Notes: generated by a model from the letters alone, not told the origin. Numbered from the stretch's first letter, positions 8,532 through 17,954 are shown. The stretch is 34,846 nucleotides of DNA from Modicisalibacter radicis (GCF_900961225.1 NZ_CAAHFN010000070.1:1-34846), one strand, 5' to 3'. Made by a program: numbers and translations.

Positions 8532-8867
8532 TTACTCTTCGTCGCCGTAGAACTTCATGGCCAGGCCACCGTGGGCAGCTGCCGCACCGGCCTTCATCGC
8601 CGCAGCGATGAGCACGGCTTCTGCCACTTCGGCCTTGGAGAGCCCGGCCGCCTTGCCCTTGGTCACGTGAGATTCGATGCAGTACGGGCAGCCGGTGGCA
8701 TGCGCCACCGCGATCGCGATGAGCTCCCGGGTGCGCGGCGGAACTTCCCCGTTGTCCTGGGACGGTATCGCGTTAAGGGTCATCCAGGCCTTGAAGTCCG
8801 CGGGCGCAAGCTTGGCCATCTGCATGCGGAACTCGGCATCGGCATTGTCGTAGTACTTGTTGGTCAT
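8532..8867 (-). CDS. Carboxymuconolactone decarboxylase family / AhpD-like protein
   Basis: A 111-residue single-domain AhpD-fold protein. Glu49, the CPYC pair (Cys60 and Cys63) and His67 match the E...CxxC...H pattern of AhpD-like alkylhydroperoxidases and redox-active CMD-family proteins. The start at 8867 has GGAG 8 nt upstream; an in-frame ATG at 8903 lacks comparable support. It is the first gene of the minus-strand operon, 42 nt ahead of the lyase gene. The CxxC argues for a thiol redox or peroxidase role rather than true carboxymuconolactone decarboxylation. Its job in the pathway is not evident. Confidence 0.88.
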   Translation of the reverse strand: MTNKYYDNADAEFRMQMAKLAPADFKAWMTLNAIPSQDNGEVPPRTRELIAIAVAHATGCPYCIESHVTKGKAAGLSKAEVAEAVLIAAAMKAGAAAAHGGLAMKFYGDEE

Positions 8868-8987
8868 CAGACTGACTCCGGATAGCTGATGGAATGGACT
8901 CAAGCTCGCATCTCACTCAATGCGACTTGACTCATCCAGTGAAACGCTAGAGACTATGCATCGTCAAGTCATTGCGCGGAGGAACGC
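8868..8987. promoter_or_regulatory. Divergent promoter/operator region of the catabolic operon and its IclR regulator
   Basis: This 120-bp AT-enriched intergenic region separates the AhpD-like gene from the iclR-type gene. It holds two inverted repeats. One is TCGCAT (8906-8911) with ATGCGA (8920-8925). The other is GACTTGAC (8924-8931) with GTCAAGTC (8963-8970), a perfect 8-bp pair spaced by 31 nt. A TTGACT hexamer lies at 8927-8932 without a convincing -10 partner. Divergent arrangement with an IclR gene makes these repeats plausible operators. The regulator gene has GGAGGA about 5 nt upstream of its ATG. Confidence 0.5.
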
Positions 8988-9680
8988 ATGAGCAATAAGT
9001 CGCATAGACCTCCGTCGGGTGTGCTGGAGCGCGGCCTCTCTCTGTTGGCTTGCTTCACACAGGAACGGCCGAGACTGCATCTGAGAGAACTGGCGGAATT
9101 GACGGGACTGGACAAGACAACCTCGTCCAGAGCATTGAAAACGCTGGTCGACTGGGGATACCTCGAGCGGAGTTCCGATGGTTCGTACTCACCGGGACCG
9201 GCCAATCTACGTATGGCATCGATCTTTCGAACTACCTCCAACTTCGTGTCCCGGGTGGAGGCGCCGATAATCAGCATCAGTCGTCAGGTCGGCCAGACGA
9301 CTTCTTTCTTCGTTCGCTCGGGGAGCGAGCGCGTTTGCCTGGCACGCGACCACGCACACCAGGACTTTCGCTATTTCATCGAGGTAGGTGCATCTGTTCC
9401 CCTGGATAAGGGCGGCGCAGCTGCGCAGATCATCCTCGCCTACAGCGACGTCGACAGCGACGAATCCGTGGCAATCAGAAAACGCGGGTACTACATCTCG
9501 AGAGGCGAGCGGCACCGCCATTTCGCCTCTATCGCAACACCGCTCTTCGAATCCGACGGCCAGTTTTTGGGTGCGATCACGATCACAGGGATGGCGCTCG
9601 ATCTCAGCGATGAAGATCTCAAGGCCTTCCTGGACATCATCCAGAAGGAGGTAGCGGCGGCGGGGTTCACTATCGTCTGA
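8988..9680 (+). CDS. IclR family transcriptional regulator
   Basis: A 230-residue protein with an N-terminal winged helix-turn-helix (residues about 10-65; LHLRELAELTGLDKTTSSRALKTL contains the recognition helix) followed by the IclR effector-binding domain. Its core includes GAAAQIILAY, IATPLFESDGQFLGAITITG and a C-terminal dimer helix. IclR proteins regulate adjacent catabolic operons in response to a small organic acid, as repressors or activators. It is transcribed away from the TctCBA/lyase operon across a 120-bp shared control region, so that operon is the likely target. The gene ends about 50 nt before the remnant at 9731. Confidence 0.93.
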   Translation: MSNKSHRPPSGVLERGLSLLACFTQERPRLHLRELAELTGLDKTTSSRALKTLVDWGYLERSSDGSYSPGPANLRMASIFRTTSNFVSRVEAPIISISRQVGQTTSFFVRSGSERVCLARDHAHQDFRYFIEVGASVPLDKGGAAAQIILAYSDVDSDESVAIRKRGYYISRGERHRHFASIATPLFESDGQFLGAITITGMALDLSDEDLKAFLDIIQKEVAAAGFTIV

Positions 9681-9730
9681 TAACGACTTCGTTCTCGGCC
9701 CGTACCATTGTGGGTAACTTGCGAGCATAT

Positions 9731-9868
9731 ACTGGCGTCGACGTCGCGGTGCGTGCGATCCACCCCGACCAGTGGATGGACACCTCGTTCGCCTACTGGG
9801 AAGGCATGGGCACGGTCGAAGGCAGCCACGGCGGCGAGGGCTACCTGGAGATGACCGGCTACGAGTAG
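9731..9868 (+). pseudogene. C-terminal remnant of an AttH/CrtC-like lipocalin-domain hydrolase gene
   Basis: Read in frame to the TAG at 9866-9868, the sequence encodes about 45 residues including HPDQWMDTSFAYWEG, followed by GEGYLEMTGYE. That is the conserved C-terminus of predicted secreted hydrolases with the AttH/carotenoid 1,2-hydratase lipocalin-like domain (YWEG followed by GRGYLE[ML]TGY). The normal protein is over 300 residues, and everything upstream is missing because the IclR gene ends at 9680. Resemblance fades upstream of about 9725. There is no suitable start or ribosome-binding site, so it is a dead fragment. The rest of 9681-9987 holds only the IclR stop region with a small AACGA/TCGTT repeat, and the leader of the glyoxalase gene. 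Confidence 0.75.
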
Positions 9869-9987
9869 CGCCTCGCCTGAACCGGTCAGGGACGTTTATC
9901 ATGCCCGGCGCGTTCGCTGGCTGTGCCATGCCCCGACCCGGGCTACGCTGGTCAGGGAGCCGTTCGTCTCATTGCAAGGAGCACTGC

Positions 9988-10524
9988 ATGCCGTCATTCA
10001 CCGAGCAACACCCCGGCGTCGACCCCCACTCGCCGCCGGAAACCGTGGGCTTCACGCTCAACCACAGCATGTTGCGGGTCAAGGACCCGGAACGCTCGCT
10101 GCGCTTCTACAGCCATGTGTTCGGCATGCGCGTGCTGCGCCGGCTGGACTTCGAGGAGCTCAATTTCTCGCTGTACTTCCTCGCCCACCTCGAGGACAGC
10201 GACGAGGTGCCGGAAAACACCGCCGAGCGCACGGTATGGACATTCAGCCGGCGCGGCGTGCTGGAGTTGACGCATAACTGGGGGACCGAGGAACAGGCCG
10301 ATTTCGCCTATCACGACGGCAACGCCGAACCGCAGGGCTTCGGGCACATCTGCTTCTCGGTGCCCAGTCTCAACGCGGCGGTGGACTGGCTGGACGAGAA
10401 CGGCGTGGAATACGTCAAGCGCCCCGAACAGGGCAAGATGCAGAACGTCGCCTTCGTCAAGGATCCGGACGGCTACTGGATCGAGATCATCGAACCGGCG
10501 CTGATGGCCAGCACCGGAATGTAG
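9988..10524 (+). CDS. gloA: Lactoylglutathione lyase (glyoxalase I)
   Basis: A 178-residue protein of the vicinal-oxygen-chelate fold in the long, eukaryote/pseudomonad-like glyoxalase I form. Predicted metal ligands are His26, Glu93, His120 and Glu166, in contexts NHSMLRVKD, RGVLELTHNWG, GFGHICFSV and YWIEIIEP. It isomerises the methylglyoxal-glutathione hemithioacetal to S-lactoylglutathione in the cytoplasm. The start at 9988 follows AAGGA. The reading frame is open further upstream, but only through the lipocalin remnant region. It is a single-gene unit closed by the strong terminator at 10535-10580. Confidence 0.95.
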   Translation: MPSFTEQHPGVDPHSPPETVGFTLNHSMLRVKDPERSLRFYSHVFGMRVLRRLDFEELNFSLYFLAHLEDSDEVPENTAERTVWTFSRRGVLELTHNWGTEEQADFAYHDGNAEPQGFGHICFSVPSLNAAVDWLDENGVEYVKRPEQGKMQNVAFVKDPDGYWIEIIEPALMASTGM

Positions 10525-10534
10525 CCGGTACAAG

Positions 10535-10580
10535 CGACACGCCCCCGCCCAGTCCGATTCGGCTGGGCGGGGGCGTGTCG
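10535..10580. terminator. Bidirectional intrinsic terminator between gloA and proX
   Basis: A perfect 18-bp inverted repeat (10535-10552 with 10563-10580) with a 10-nt loop lies between the convergent ends of the glyoxalase gene and the proX-like gene. The stem is very GC-rich. The T-tract is short on the plus strand (TT after the stem), and on the minus strand the stem is followed by a few T and G residues. Position and stem length support termination of both transcripts. Confidence 0.85.
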
Positions 10581-10606
10581 TTACCGCGAGGGCTTGGCGA
10601 AAGCGA

Positions 10607-11569
10607 TCAGGCTTTCAGATCGAACGCCTGCTGCACGACCGGCCAGGCGGGCTCGCCGTCGCGCGTGGTCACGCCGTCGAGGTAGGCCTTGATCTTGTCG
10701 GCGTTGTTCTGCATCCACTCCACGGCGACTTCGTCGGCCTCGCGCTCCTTGTAGCTGAAGTCGAGGATCAGCTGACTCTGATCGTCGGCGCTGAAGACCA
10801 TCTGGTCTAGCAGCTTCTTGGCGTTGGGATGACTGTCGGCGAAACCGCTGTTGAGCAGGGTACGCACGTCGCTGCTGCCGCCACCCGGGCCGAACAGGTT
10901 CTCGGGGTCGTCGAGATAGACGATGTCGTACTCGATGTTCATCCAGTGCGGCGTCCAGCCGTAGAACAGGATCCACTCGTCGTTGCTGGTTGCGTTGTCC
11001 ACCGCACCGAGCATCGCCGGCGTGGTCGCTTCGCGCAGGTTCCAGTCGGCCATGCCGTAGGTGTCGTCCTCGACCGCGCCGTTGAGGATATCGCTGGTCG
11101 CCGAGCCGGGTTCGATGGAGAACATCTCGCGACCGAATTTCTCGGCGAACTCCGGCTTGTCGATGTCTCGCGCCGAGGTCACGCCGGCCGCGGCGACGTA
11201 GCTTGGCACCGCGAAGCCCATCCGCGCACCGTCGACGTTGTTGCCTAGATCGGCCAGGGTACCCTTGGCATTGACGGTGTCGTACATGCCCTGCTGGGCC
11301 GGCAGCCAGGCGCCGAAGAATGCATCGACTTCGCCCAGGTTGAGCGCTTCGTAGGAGATCTGGGCACCGAGCTGCTTGGTGTTCGGCTGGTAGCCCAGCG
11401 TCTCGAACAGCTGCGAAGCGATCTCGGTCTTCATGGTCACGCCGGGCCAGGGCGGCGCGGAAAAGGTCACGGCGGGATCTTCCTGCGCGAAGGCGATACC
11501 GGGCAGGCTCAGTGATGCGCTGGCCAGGGCACCGGCGATCAGGCCGTTGGCACGATGGGATAGGGACAT
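10607..11569 (-). CDS. Glycine betaine/proline-type ABC transporter substrate-binding protein (ProX/OpuAC family)
   Basis: A 320-residue protein with a signal peptide ending near IAFAQ and an OpuAC-type binding domain: PPWPGVTMKTEIASQLFETLGY, the GAWLP segment, and FYGWTPHWMN, whose aromatic residues fit a quaternary-ammonium cage. The family binds glycine betaine, proline betaine or choline in the periplasm. No permease or ATPase gene is adjacent, so it is an orphan binding protein that must use a transporter encoded elsewhere. AAGGAGA lies just upstream of the ATG. The AT-rich leader (about 11575-11630) is the most AT-rich stretch nearby and probably carries the promoter. Confidence 0.88.
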   Translation of the reverse strand: MSLSHRANGLIAGALASASLSLPGIAFAQEDPAVTFSAPPWPGVTMKTEIASQLFETLGYQPNTKQLGAQISYEALNLGEVDAFFGAWLPAQQGMYDTVNAKGTLADLGNNVDGARMGFAVPSYVAAAGVTSARDIDKPEFAEKFGREMFSIEPGSATSDILNGAVEDDTYGMADWNLREATTPAMLGAVDNATSNDEWILFYGWTPHWMNIEYDIVYLDDPENLFGPGGGSSDVRTLLNSGFADSHPNAKKLLDQMVFSADDQSQLILDFSYKEREADEVAVEWMQNNADKIKAYLDGVTTRDGEPAWPVVQQAFDLKA

Positions 11570-11747
11570 GAATGGTCTCCTTAAGCGAGTTTTATTGTAT
11601 ATCGATGCAACAATAACATTATTTTATCCCACCCGTCGTTGACTGCCCGCTGTCGACATTCAACATCCGCCGGCTGCCGCCCGGCGATAGCCGCCGCCCG
11701 CGTCAGGCGGTATGTTGAACACTGACGTGCCGAACCCAGGAAGGCCT
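11570..11747. promoter_or_regulatory. Divergent leader region of the proX-like and NlpC/P60 genes
   Basis: The region contains the AT-rich segment 11585-11630 next to the proX-like gene, including a TACAAT hexamer on the minus strand that could act as a -10 element. I could not find a matching -35 at normal spacing. The rest is GC-rich leader ending in AGGAAGG before the lipoprotein ATG at 11748. A gtatatcg string near 11599 resembles half of the hut operator found elsewhere in the window but is not palindromic, so I do not call it one. Confidence 0.4.
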
Positions 11748-12242
11748 ATGACTCGCTGTGATTCACCACGCTGGCCGGCCCTGTTGTGGATAACCCTGGT
11801 GTGCCTGTGGCTGGCCGGTTGTGCCGGGCCCCAGATGCGGATGGCCGATTTCGACGATGCGCCGGCGGATTCGCTGACCATCGAACGAGCGATGATCCTG
11901 GCCAACGCCCGCCAGGCGCTGGGCCTGCCGTATCGCTATGGCGGCGCCTCGCCGAGCGGCGTGGACTGTTCGGGGCTGGTGCAGATGACCTACCAGTCCG
12001 CCGGCATCGCGGTGCCAAGGACCGCCGAGCAGCAGCGCCGGCGGCTACCGCAGCGCGAACGGGTGCGACCCGGCGACCTGATGTTCTTCGGCTCGGGCGC
12101 CAAGGCGACCCATGTCGGCATCTACATGGGCGACCAGCGGATGATCCACGCGCCGGGCAGCGGGCGCACGGTCACCGTCACCTCGCTTGCCATCGACTAC
12201 TGGCACGAGCGTTACCTGGGTGCGGCCGGGCCGGCGCCCTGA
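11748..12242 (+). CDS. NlpC/P60 family peptidoglycan hydrolase lipoprotein
   Basis: A 164-residue protein with a lipoprotein signal peptide and lipobox LAGC (Cys25), then an NlpC/P60 domain. The catalytic cysteine is Cys74 in GVDCSGLVQMTY, with histidines His122 (THVGIYMGD) and His134 (MIHAPGSG) completing the site. These enzymes are gamma-D-glutamyl-diaminopimelate-type endopeptidases that cut peptidoglycan cross-links; E. coli Spr/MepS is the closest familiar type. The start at 11748 follows AGGAAGG; an in-frame upstream ATG at 11712 would spoil the signal peptide. It is expected in the periplasm, anchored to the outer membrane. Confidence 0.92.
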   Translation: MTRCDSPRWPALLWITLVCLWLAGCAGPQMRMADFDDAPADSLTIERAMILANARQALGLPYRYGGASPSGVDCSGLVQMTYQSAGIAVPRTAEQQRRRLPQRERVRPGDLMFFGSGAKATHVGIYMGDQRMIHAPGSGRTVTVTSLAIDYWHERYLGAAGPAP

Positions 12243-12303
12243 GCGTCAGCACCACGTTGCGGTATCCTGTTCAGGAAACTGACGAAACTCCAAGCGAGGC
12301 CGC

Positions 12304-13035
12304 ATGAACCCCGTCATCGAATTGCTGAACGCCCACCGCTCGATCCGCAAGTTCACCGATCGCAAGATCCCCCACGAGTTGCTGCTGGAGCTCGTCCGCG
12401 CCGGTCAGGGCGCCGCGACTTCGAGCCATGTGCAGGCCTACAGCGTCATCCACGTCAGGAACCCGGCCAACCGCGAGAGGCTCGCCGAGCTGGCCGGCGG
12501 CCAGGGCTATATCGCCAGCTGCTCCGATTTCCTGGTGTTCTGCGCCGACATGAAACGCCCCACCGACGCCGCCGAACGCACCGGCGCCAGGGTGGTCCGC
12601 GGAATGACCGAACAGCTGCTCGTCGCCAGCGTGGATACCGCGCTGATGGCGCAGAACGTGGCGATCGCCGCCGAATCCGAAGGGCTGGGAATCTGCTACA
12701 TCGGTGGCATCCGCAACAATCCGCAGGCCGTGAGCGACCTGCTCCAGCTGCCCGGACATGTCTACCCGGTATTCGGCATGTGCCTCGGTTATCCGGACCA
12801 GCAGCCCGAGGTCAAACCCCGCCTGCCGGTCGAGGCGATCCTCATGGAGGACCGTTACCGCGAAGCTGACCGGCACGTCGAGGCGTTCGACGCCACCATG
12901 CACGGCTACTATCGGGACAGGACCAGCGGCAGGAAGGATGCCAACTGGTCGCGCAACCTCACGCCGCTGTTCGACTCCAAGCTGCGCGCCCACATGCGCG
13001 ACTTCCTGACCGAGCGCGGCTTCGAGATGAAGTGA
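12304..13035 (+). CDS. NfsA-like oxygen-insensitive NADPH nitroreductase / flavin reductase
   Basis: A 243-residue nitroreductase-family flavoprotein. The N-terminal HRSIRKFTDRKIP is the FMN-contacting motif. The central VDTALMAQNVAIAAESEGLGICYIGGIRNNP is typical of the NfsA/FRP group, which binds FMN as a dimer and performs two-electron reduction of nitroaromatics, quinones or flavins with NADPH. It is preceded by a 61-nt gap after the lipoprotein gene and followed by an inverted repeat likely to act as a terminator. No link to its neighbours is evident. Confidence 0.9.
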   Translation: MNPVIELLNAHRSIRKFTDRKIPHELLLELVRAGQGAATSSHVQAYSVIHVRNPANRERLAELAGGQGYIASCSDFLVFCADMKRPTDAAERTGARVVRGMTEQLLVASVDTALMAQNVAIAAESEGLGICYIGGIRNNPQAVSDLLQLPGHVYPVFGMCLGYPDQQPEVKPRLPVEAILMEDRYREADRHVEAFDATMHGYYRDRTSGRKDANWSRNLTPLFDSKLRAHMRDFLTERGFEMK

Positions 13036-13045
13036 GCCGTTCAAA

Positions 13046-13085
13046 GAACAGCCGGGCGCCATTGGGATTGACGCCCGGCATGTTC
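13046..13085. terminator. Probable bidirectional terminator between the nitroreductase and Ldh2-family genes
   Basis: Arms GAACAGCCGGGCG (13046-13058) and CGCCCGGC plus TGTTC (13072-13085, with one bulged A at 13080) form a 13-bp stem between two convergent genes. The outer right arm runs into the last codons of the minus-strand gene. There is no strong T-tract, so this call rests on stem strength and position. Confidence 0.6.
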
Positions 13086-14103
13086 AGGCCGGCGTTGCCA
13101 GTGCCTCGAGCTCGTCATGCAGTGCCTGGGGAATGGTCACGCCGGCGGCCCGGCTCCGCTCGCGGGCCGCGAAGCGACGCTGCGAGGGAAGCCGCGCCCC
13201 TTGATCGACGATCCCCTCGAACAACGCCTCGGCATGGCGTTGCTGTCTTTCGGTGTCGTCGCCCAGAAACGTTTCCGGCGAGAAGGCGATGATCAGCTCG
13301 CCGTGGAAGGGCTTGCCCTGGCCATCCGGCGTGGCCGCCCGGGTCTCGTGGCCCAGCAGGTCGCCGATCAATGGACCGGCCAGCAGCTCGATCATGGTCG
13401 AGAGCGCCGAGCCCTTGTAGCCGCCGAAGGGCAGCAGCGCGCCATCGAGCGCCGCGTGCGGGTCGGTCGTCGGGTTGCCATCTTTATCGATGGCCCAGCC
13501 TTCCGGCAGCGCCTCTCCGGCGCGCTTGTGGAGTTCTATCTCGCCGCGCGCCACCACGCTGGTGGCAAAGTCGAAGGTATAGGGCGCCTTGCCGGGCCGC
13601 GGCCAGGAAAAGGCGAAGGGATTGGTGCCGAACAACGGCGACTTGCCCCCGGCCGGCGCCACATAGGCGTGGCTCGGCGTCATCGCGATACCCGCCAGCC
13701 CCTGTTCCGAGAGGGCTTCGACCTCCTGCCAGAGCGCCGAGAAATGAAAGCTGTTGTTGATGCCCAGCACCGCGATGCCGTTGCGACGGGCCTTCTCCAC
13801 CAGCCGCGGCAGGCCCTTCTCGAAGGCCAGCAAGGACGACCCCCGGTTGGCGTCGACCTTCACGACGCTCGGTGCCTGGTCGATGACGGCCGGCTCGGCA
13901 TCGGGGTCGATGCCCCGGTACTGCGCCGTCTGGGCACAGCCGATCAGTCGATACAAGCCATGCGAGTGACATTCGTCGCGCTGGGCGGCCACCACACTGC
14001 GGGTGATCGCCGCGGCATGCGCCGGGTTGAAGCCGTTGTTCAAGAGAACCCGGCGGCTCAATGCCTCGGCATCCGCCAGGGAGAGCGTGATTTCCTGAGC
14101 CAT
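13084..14103 (-). CDS. Ldh2-family (malate/L-lactate/ureidoglycolate dehydrogenase-like) NAD(P)-dependent oxidoreductase
   Basis: A 339-residue protein of the Ldh2/MDH2 family. Diagnostic stretches are the N-terminal ECHSHGLYRL (substrate-site His/Ser), NNSFHFSALW, PLFGTNPFAFSWP, YTFDFATSVVARGEI and LPFGGYKGSALSTMIELL. Members reduce 2-oxo acids or cyclic imines (delta1-piperideine/pyrroline-2-carboxylate reductase), or oxidise malate, ureidoglycolate or sulfolactate. The HSHGLYR and NNSFHFSALW wording reminds me most of the cyclic-imine reductases, but this cannot be settled by eye. The start has AGGAG upstream. It lies 137 nt downstream of hutG on the same strand with no strong terminator between, so it may be the distal gene of hutU-hutI-hutG. 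Confidence 0.85.
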   Translation of the reverse strand: MAQEITLSLADAEALSRRVLLNNGFNPAHAAAITRSVVAAQRDECHSHGLYRLIGCAQTAQYRGIDPDAEPAVIDQAPSVVKVDANRGSSLLAFEKGLPRLVEKARRNGIAVLGINNSFHFSALWQEVEALSEQGLAGIAMTPSHAYVAPAGGKSPLFGTNPFAFSWPRPGKAPYTFDFATSVVARGEIELHKRAGEALPEGWAIDKDGNPTTDPHAALDGALLPFGGYKGSALSTMIELLAGPLIGDLLGHETRAATPDGQGKPFHGELIIAFSPETFLGDDTERQQRHAEALFEGIVDQGARLPSQRRFAARERSRAAGVTIPQALHDELEALATPA

Positions 14104-14240
14104 GACGTGCTCCTGGTTGGGCGTTTTTGAGAGGCGCCATCGTAACCTACTACCGGGCACGTCCGCCGGCGGCGATGGACCAGCCGCCCCGGGAAACGCT
14201 TGTGAGCGTACGACTGAAGATCCGTGGGCCGGCCGCCGGA

Positions 14241-15050
14241 CTAGCCCGCCCGGCCATGGTGCGCCTCGCCCCAGGCCAGCATCTCCGTCAGCAGCGCGCG
14301 CAGCAGCGGCCGCACCTCGTCGGCCCGTGCCCGATCGAAGGCGAAGGGCGGCGCTTCCTGCATATAGGTGCGCTGCGACAGCTCGAGCTGGATACCGTGC
14401 ACGTCGTGCCGCGGGTCGTTGTAGTGGCGGGTGATGTGGCCGCCCTTGAAGCGCCCGTTGGCGACATGGGTGAAGCGCGACTGCGCCCGGCAGAGCGCCT
14501 GCAGGCGCCGGGTGAGCGCCGGAGCGCAGCTGCGATTCTCGTAGGTGCCCAGGTTGAGATCCGGCAGGCGGTCGTCGAACAGCCGCGGGATGCGCGAGCG
14601 GATCGAGTGCGCGTCGAACAGCAGCGCGTAGCCGAAGCGCTGCTTGAGCCGGTCCAGCTCGCCGGCCAGCGCCCGGTGATAGGGCCGCCAGACATGCTCC
14701 AGCGCCCAGTCGCGGTCTGCCTGGCTCGGCTCGCGGCCGGCGGCGAACAGCGGCCGCCCATCGAAGTCGATGTCCGGAAACAGCCCGGTGGTGGCGCCGG
14801 CATACAGCGGCGTGTCGTCCTCGGGGCGGTTGAGATCGACCACGTAGCGCGAATAGTGGGCCTGGAGCCGGCTGGCGCCGAGCTCGTCGAGGAAATCGTA
14901 GAGCTCCGGAATGTGCCAGTCGGTATCGTCGAGCGTCCGGGCCGCGTCGTTCAGGCCCGCCTCGACCGCCGGGGTCAGCGCCGTGCCGCAATGCGGCATC
15001 GAGACCAGCAGCGGTACCTCGCCGGTGTCGAGGCGATACGCATCGTTCAT
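14241..15050 (-). CDS. hutG: N-formylglutamate deformylase (N-formylglutamate amidohydrolase)
   Basis: A 269-residue protein of the N-formylglutamate amidohydrolase family. It has [10 protein letters not shown] at the N-terminus, [10 protein letters not shown] in the middle, and [22 protein letters not shown] towards the C-terminus. It hydrolyses N-formyl-L-glutamate to L-glutamate and formate, the last step of the HutF-dependent five-step histidine pathway. The ATG overlaps the hutI stop in an ATGA junction, showing translational coupling. The presence of hutF at 18183 fits this deformylase rather than a formimidoylglutamase. The 137 nt after its stop contain only short palindromes such as ccgccggcgg (14163-14172). 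Confidence 0.95.
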   Translation of the reverse strand: MNDAYRLDTGEVPLLVSMPHCGTALTPAVEAGLNDAARTLDDTDWHIPELYDFLDELGASRLQAHYSRYVVDLNRPEDDTPLYAGATTGLFPDIDFDGRPLFAAGREPSQADRDWALEHVWRPYHRALAGELDRLKQRFGYALLFDAHSIRSRIPRLFDDRLPDLNLGTYENRSCAPALTRRLQALCRAQSRFTHVANGRFKGGHITRHYNDPRHDVHGIQLELSQRTYMQEAPPFAFDRARADEVRPLLRALLTEMLAWGEAHHGRAG

Positions 15051-16279
15051 GCCGCTACCTCCCTGCCCGCCTTGAAGACCGTGACCGGCAGCTGACCGCC
15101 CAGCCAGTAGCTGAGCTCCGCCGGCCCGGAGATGTCCCACACCACCGCGTCCGCCGCCTTGCCGACCTCCAGCGAGCCATGGCTTTCGCCGATGCCCAGC
15201 GCCTTCGCGGCGTTCAGGGTTACCCCGGCCAGCGCCTCTTCCGGGGTGAGCCGGAACAGCGTGCAGGCCAGGTTCATCATCAGCCGCAGCGAGAGCGCCG
15301 GCGAGGTGCCGGGGTTGAGATCGGTCGCCAGCGCCATGCACACGCCCTGTTCGCGAAACGCCTCGATCGGCGGCAACTGGGCCTCGCGCAACGTCAGGAA
15401 GGCCCCCGGCAGCAGCACCGCGGCGGTACCGCTTTGCGCCATCGCCCGGGCATCGGAGGCGTCGGCGTATTCGACGTGATCGGCGGAGAGCGCGCCGAAC
15501 TCGGCGGCCAGCTGGCAGCCGCCGAGCCGCGAGAGCTGTTCGGCGTGCAGCTTGACCGGCAGCCCGAGACGCCGCGCGGTGTCGAATACCCGGCGCATCT
15601 GGGCGACGGAGAAGGCGATGCCCTCGCAGAAGCCGTCCACCGCGTCGACCAGCCCCTCGGCGGCCAGCGCCGGCAGGATCGACTCGCAGACCAGCTCGAT
15701 GTAGGCGTCGCCACGCTCCTGGTACTCCGGCGGCAGCGCGTGGGCGGCAAGGCAGGTGGCCCGCACGGTGACCGGCAGCCGCTCGCCGATCGCCCGCGCC
15801 ACCTGGAGCATCCTGCGTTCGCTGGCGAGGTCGAGCCCGTAGCCGGACTTGATCTCCAGCGTCGTCACGCCCTCGCGCAGCAGCAGCCGCGCGCGTGCCT
15901 CGGCGCTGGCCAGCAGCGTGTCGAAATCGGCCTCGCGGGTCGCCCGCACGCTGCTGACGATGCCGCCGCCCTGGCGGGCGATCTCGCTGTAGCTGACGCC
16001 CTCGAGGCGCTGCTCGAACTCGCGGCTGCGATCGCCGCCGAACACCAGGTGGGTGTGACAGTCGATCAGCCCCGGGGTCAGCCAGCGCCCGCCCAGGTCG
16101 CGGGTCTCGCCGACCTCGACGGGGGGCAGCTCGGCTTCGGGACCGATCCAGGCGATGCGCCCGTCGCGAATCAGCAGCGCCGCCGCATCGACGACCGCAT
16201 AATCGCCGCCGCGCATCGTCACCGCCTGGCAGTTGCGCCACAGGCTGTCGCCCGCCAATCGCGGGTTGTTTCCATCCAT
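15047..16279 (-). CDS. hutI: Imidazolonepropionase
   Basis: A 410-residue amidohydrolase-superfamily enzyme. The metal-binding motif [12 protein letters not shown] is near residues 73-84 (His75 and His77), followed by [27 protein letters not shown] and the C-terminal [10 protein letters not shown] segment typical of HutI. It opens the imidazolone ring of 4-imidazolone-5-propionate to give N-formimidoyl-L-glutamate. It lies 10 nt after hutU and overlaps hutG by 4 bp, so hutU-hutI-hutG form one operon read away from the operator at 17994-18005. Confidence 0.97.
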   Translation of the reverse strand: MDGNNPRLAGDSLWRNCQAVTMRGGDYAVVDAAALLIRDGRIAWIGPEAELPPVEVGETRDLGGRWLTPGLIDCHTHLVFGGDRSREFEQRLEGVSYSEIARQGGGIVSSVRATREADFDTLLASAEARARLLLREGVTTLEIKSGYGLDLASERRMLQVARAIGERLPVTVRATCLAAHALPPEYQERGDAYIELVCESILPALAAEGLVDAVDGFCEGIAFSVAQMRRVFDTARRLGLPVKLHAEQLSRLGGCQLAAEFGALSADHVEYADASDARAMAQSGTAAVLLPGAFLTLREAQLPPIEAFREQGVCMALATDLNPGTSPALSLRLMMNLACTLFRLTPEEALAGVTLNAAKALGIGESHGSLEVGKAADAVVWDISGPAELSYWLGGQLPVTVFKAGREVAA

Positions 16280-16289
16280 GCGTGCCTCC

Positions 16290-17954
<1,665 letters not shown>

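Noticed and set aside
9772..9987. N-terminal extension of glyoxalase I through the lipocalin remnant
   Set aside because: It is in a different frame from the remnant, lacks a ribosome-binding site, and would add 72 non-homologous residues. The ATG at 9988 gives the normal length.
11597..11612. Possible sixth hut operator near the proX-like gene
   Set aside because: The string ttgtatatcgatgcaa has only half of the GTATATAC core and no symmetry matching the five real sites. ProX also has no functional link to histidine use.
14104..14991. Long minus-strand frame extending the Ldh2-family gene upstream into hutG
   Set aside because: The extension is a shadow of hutG. The Ldh2 protein begins normally at 14103 with an AGGAG upstream.
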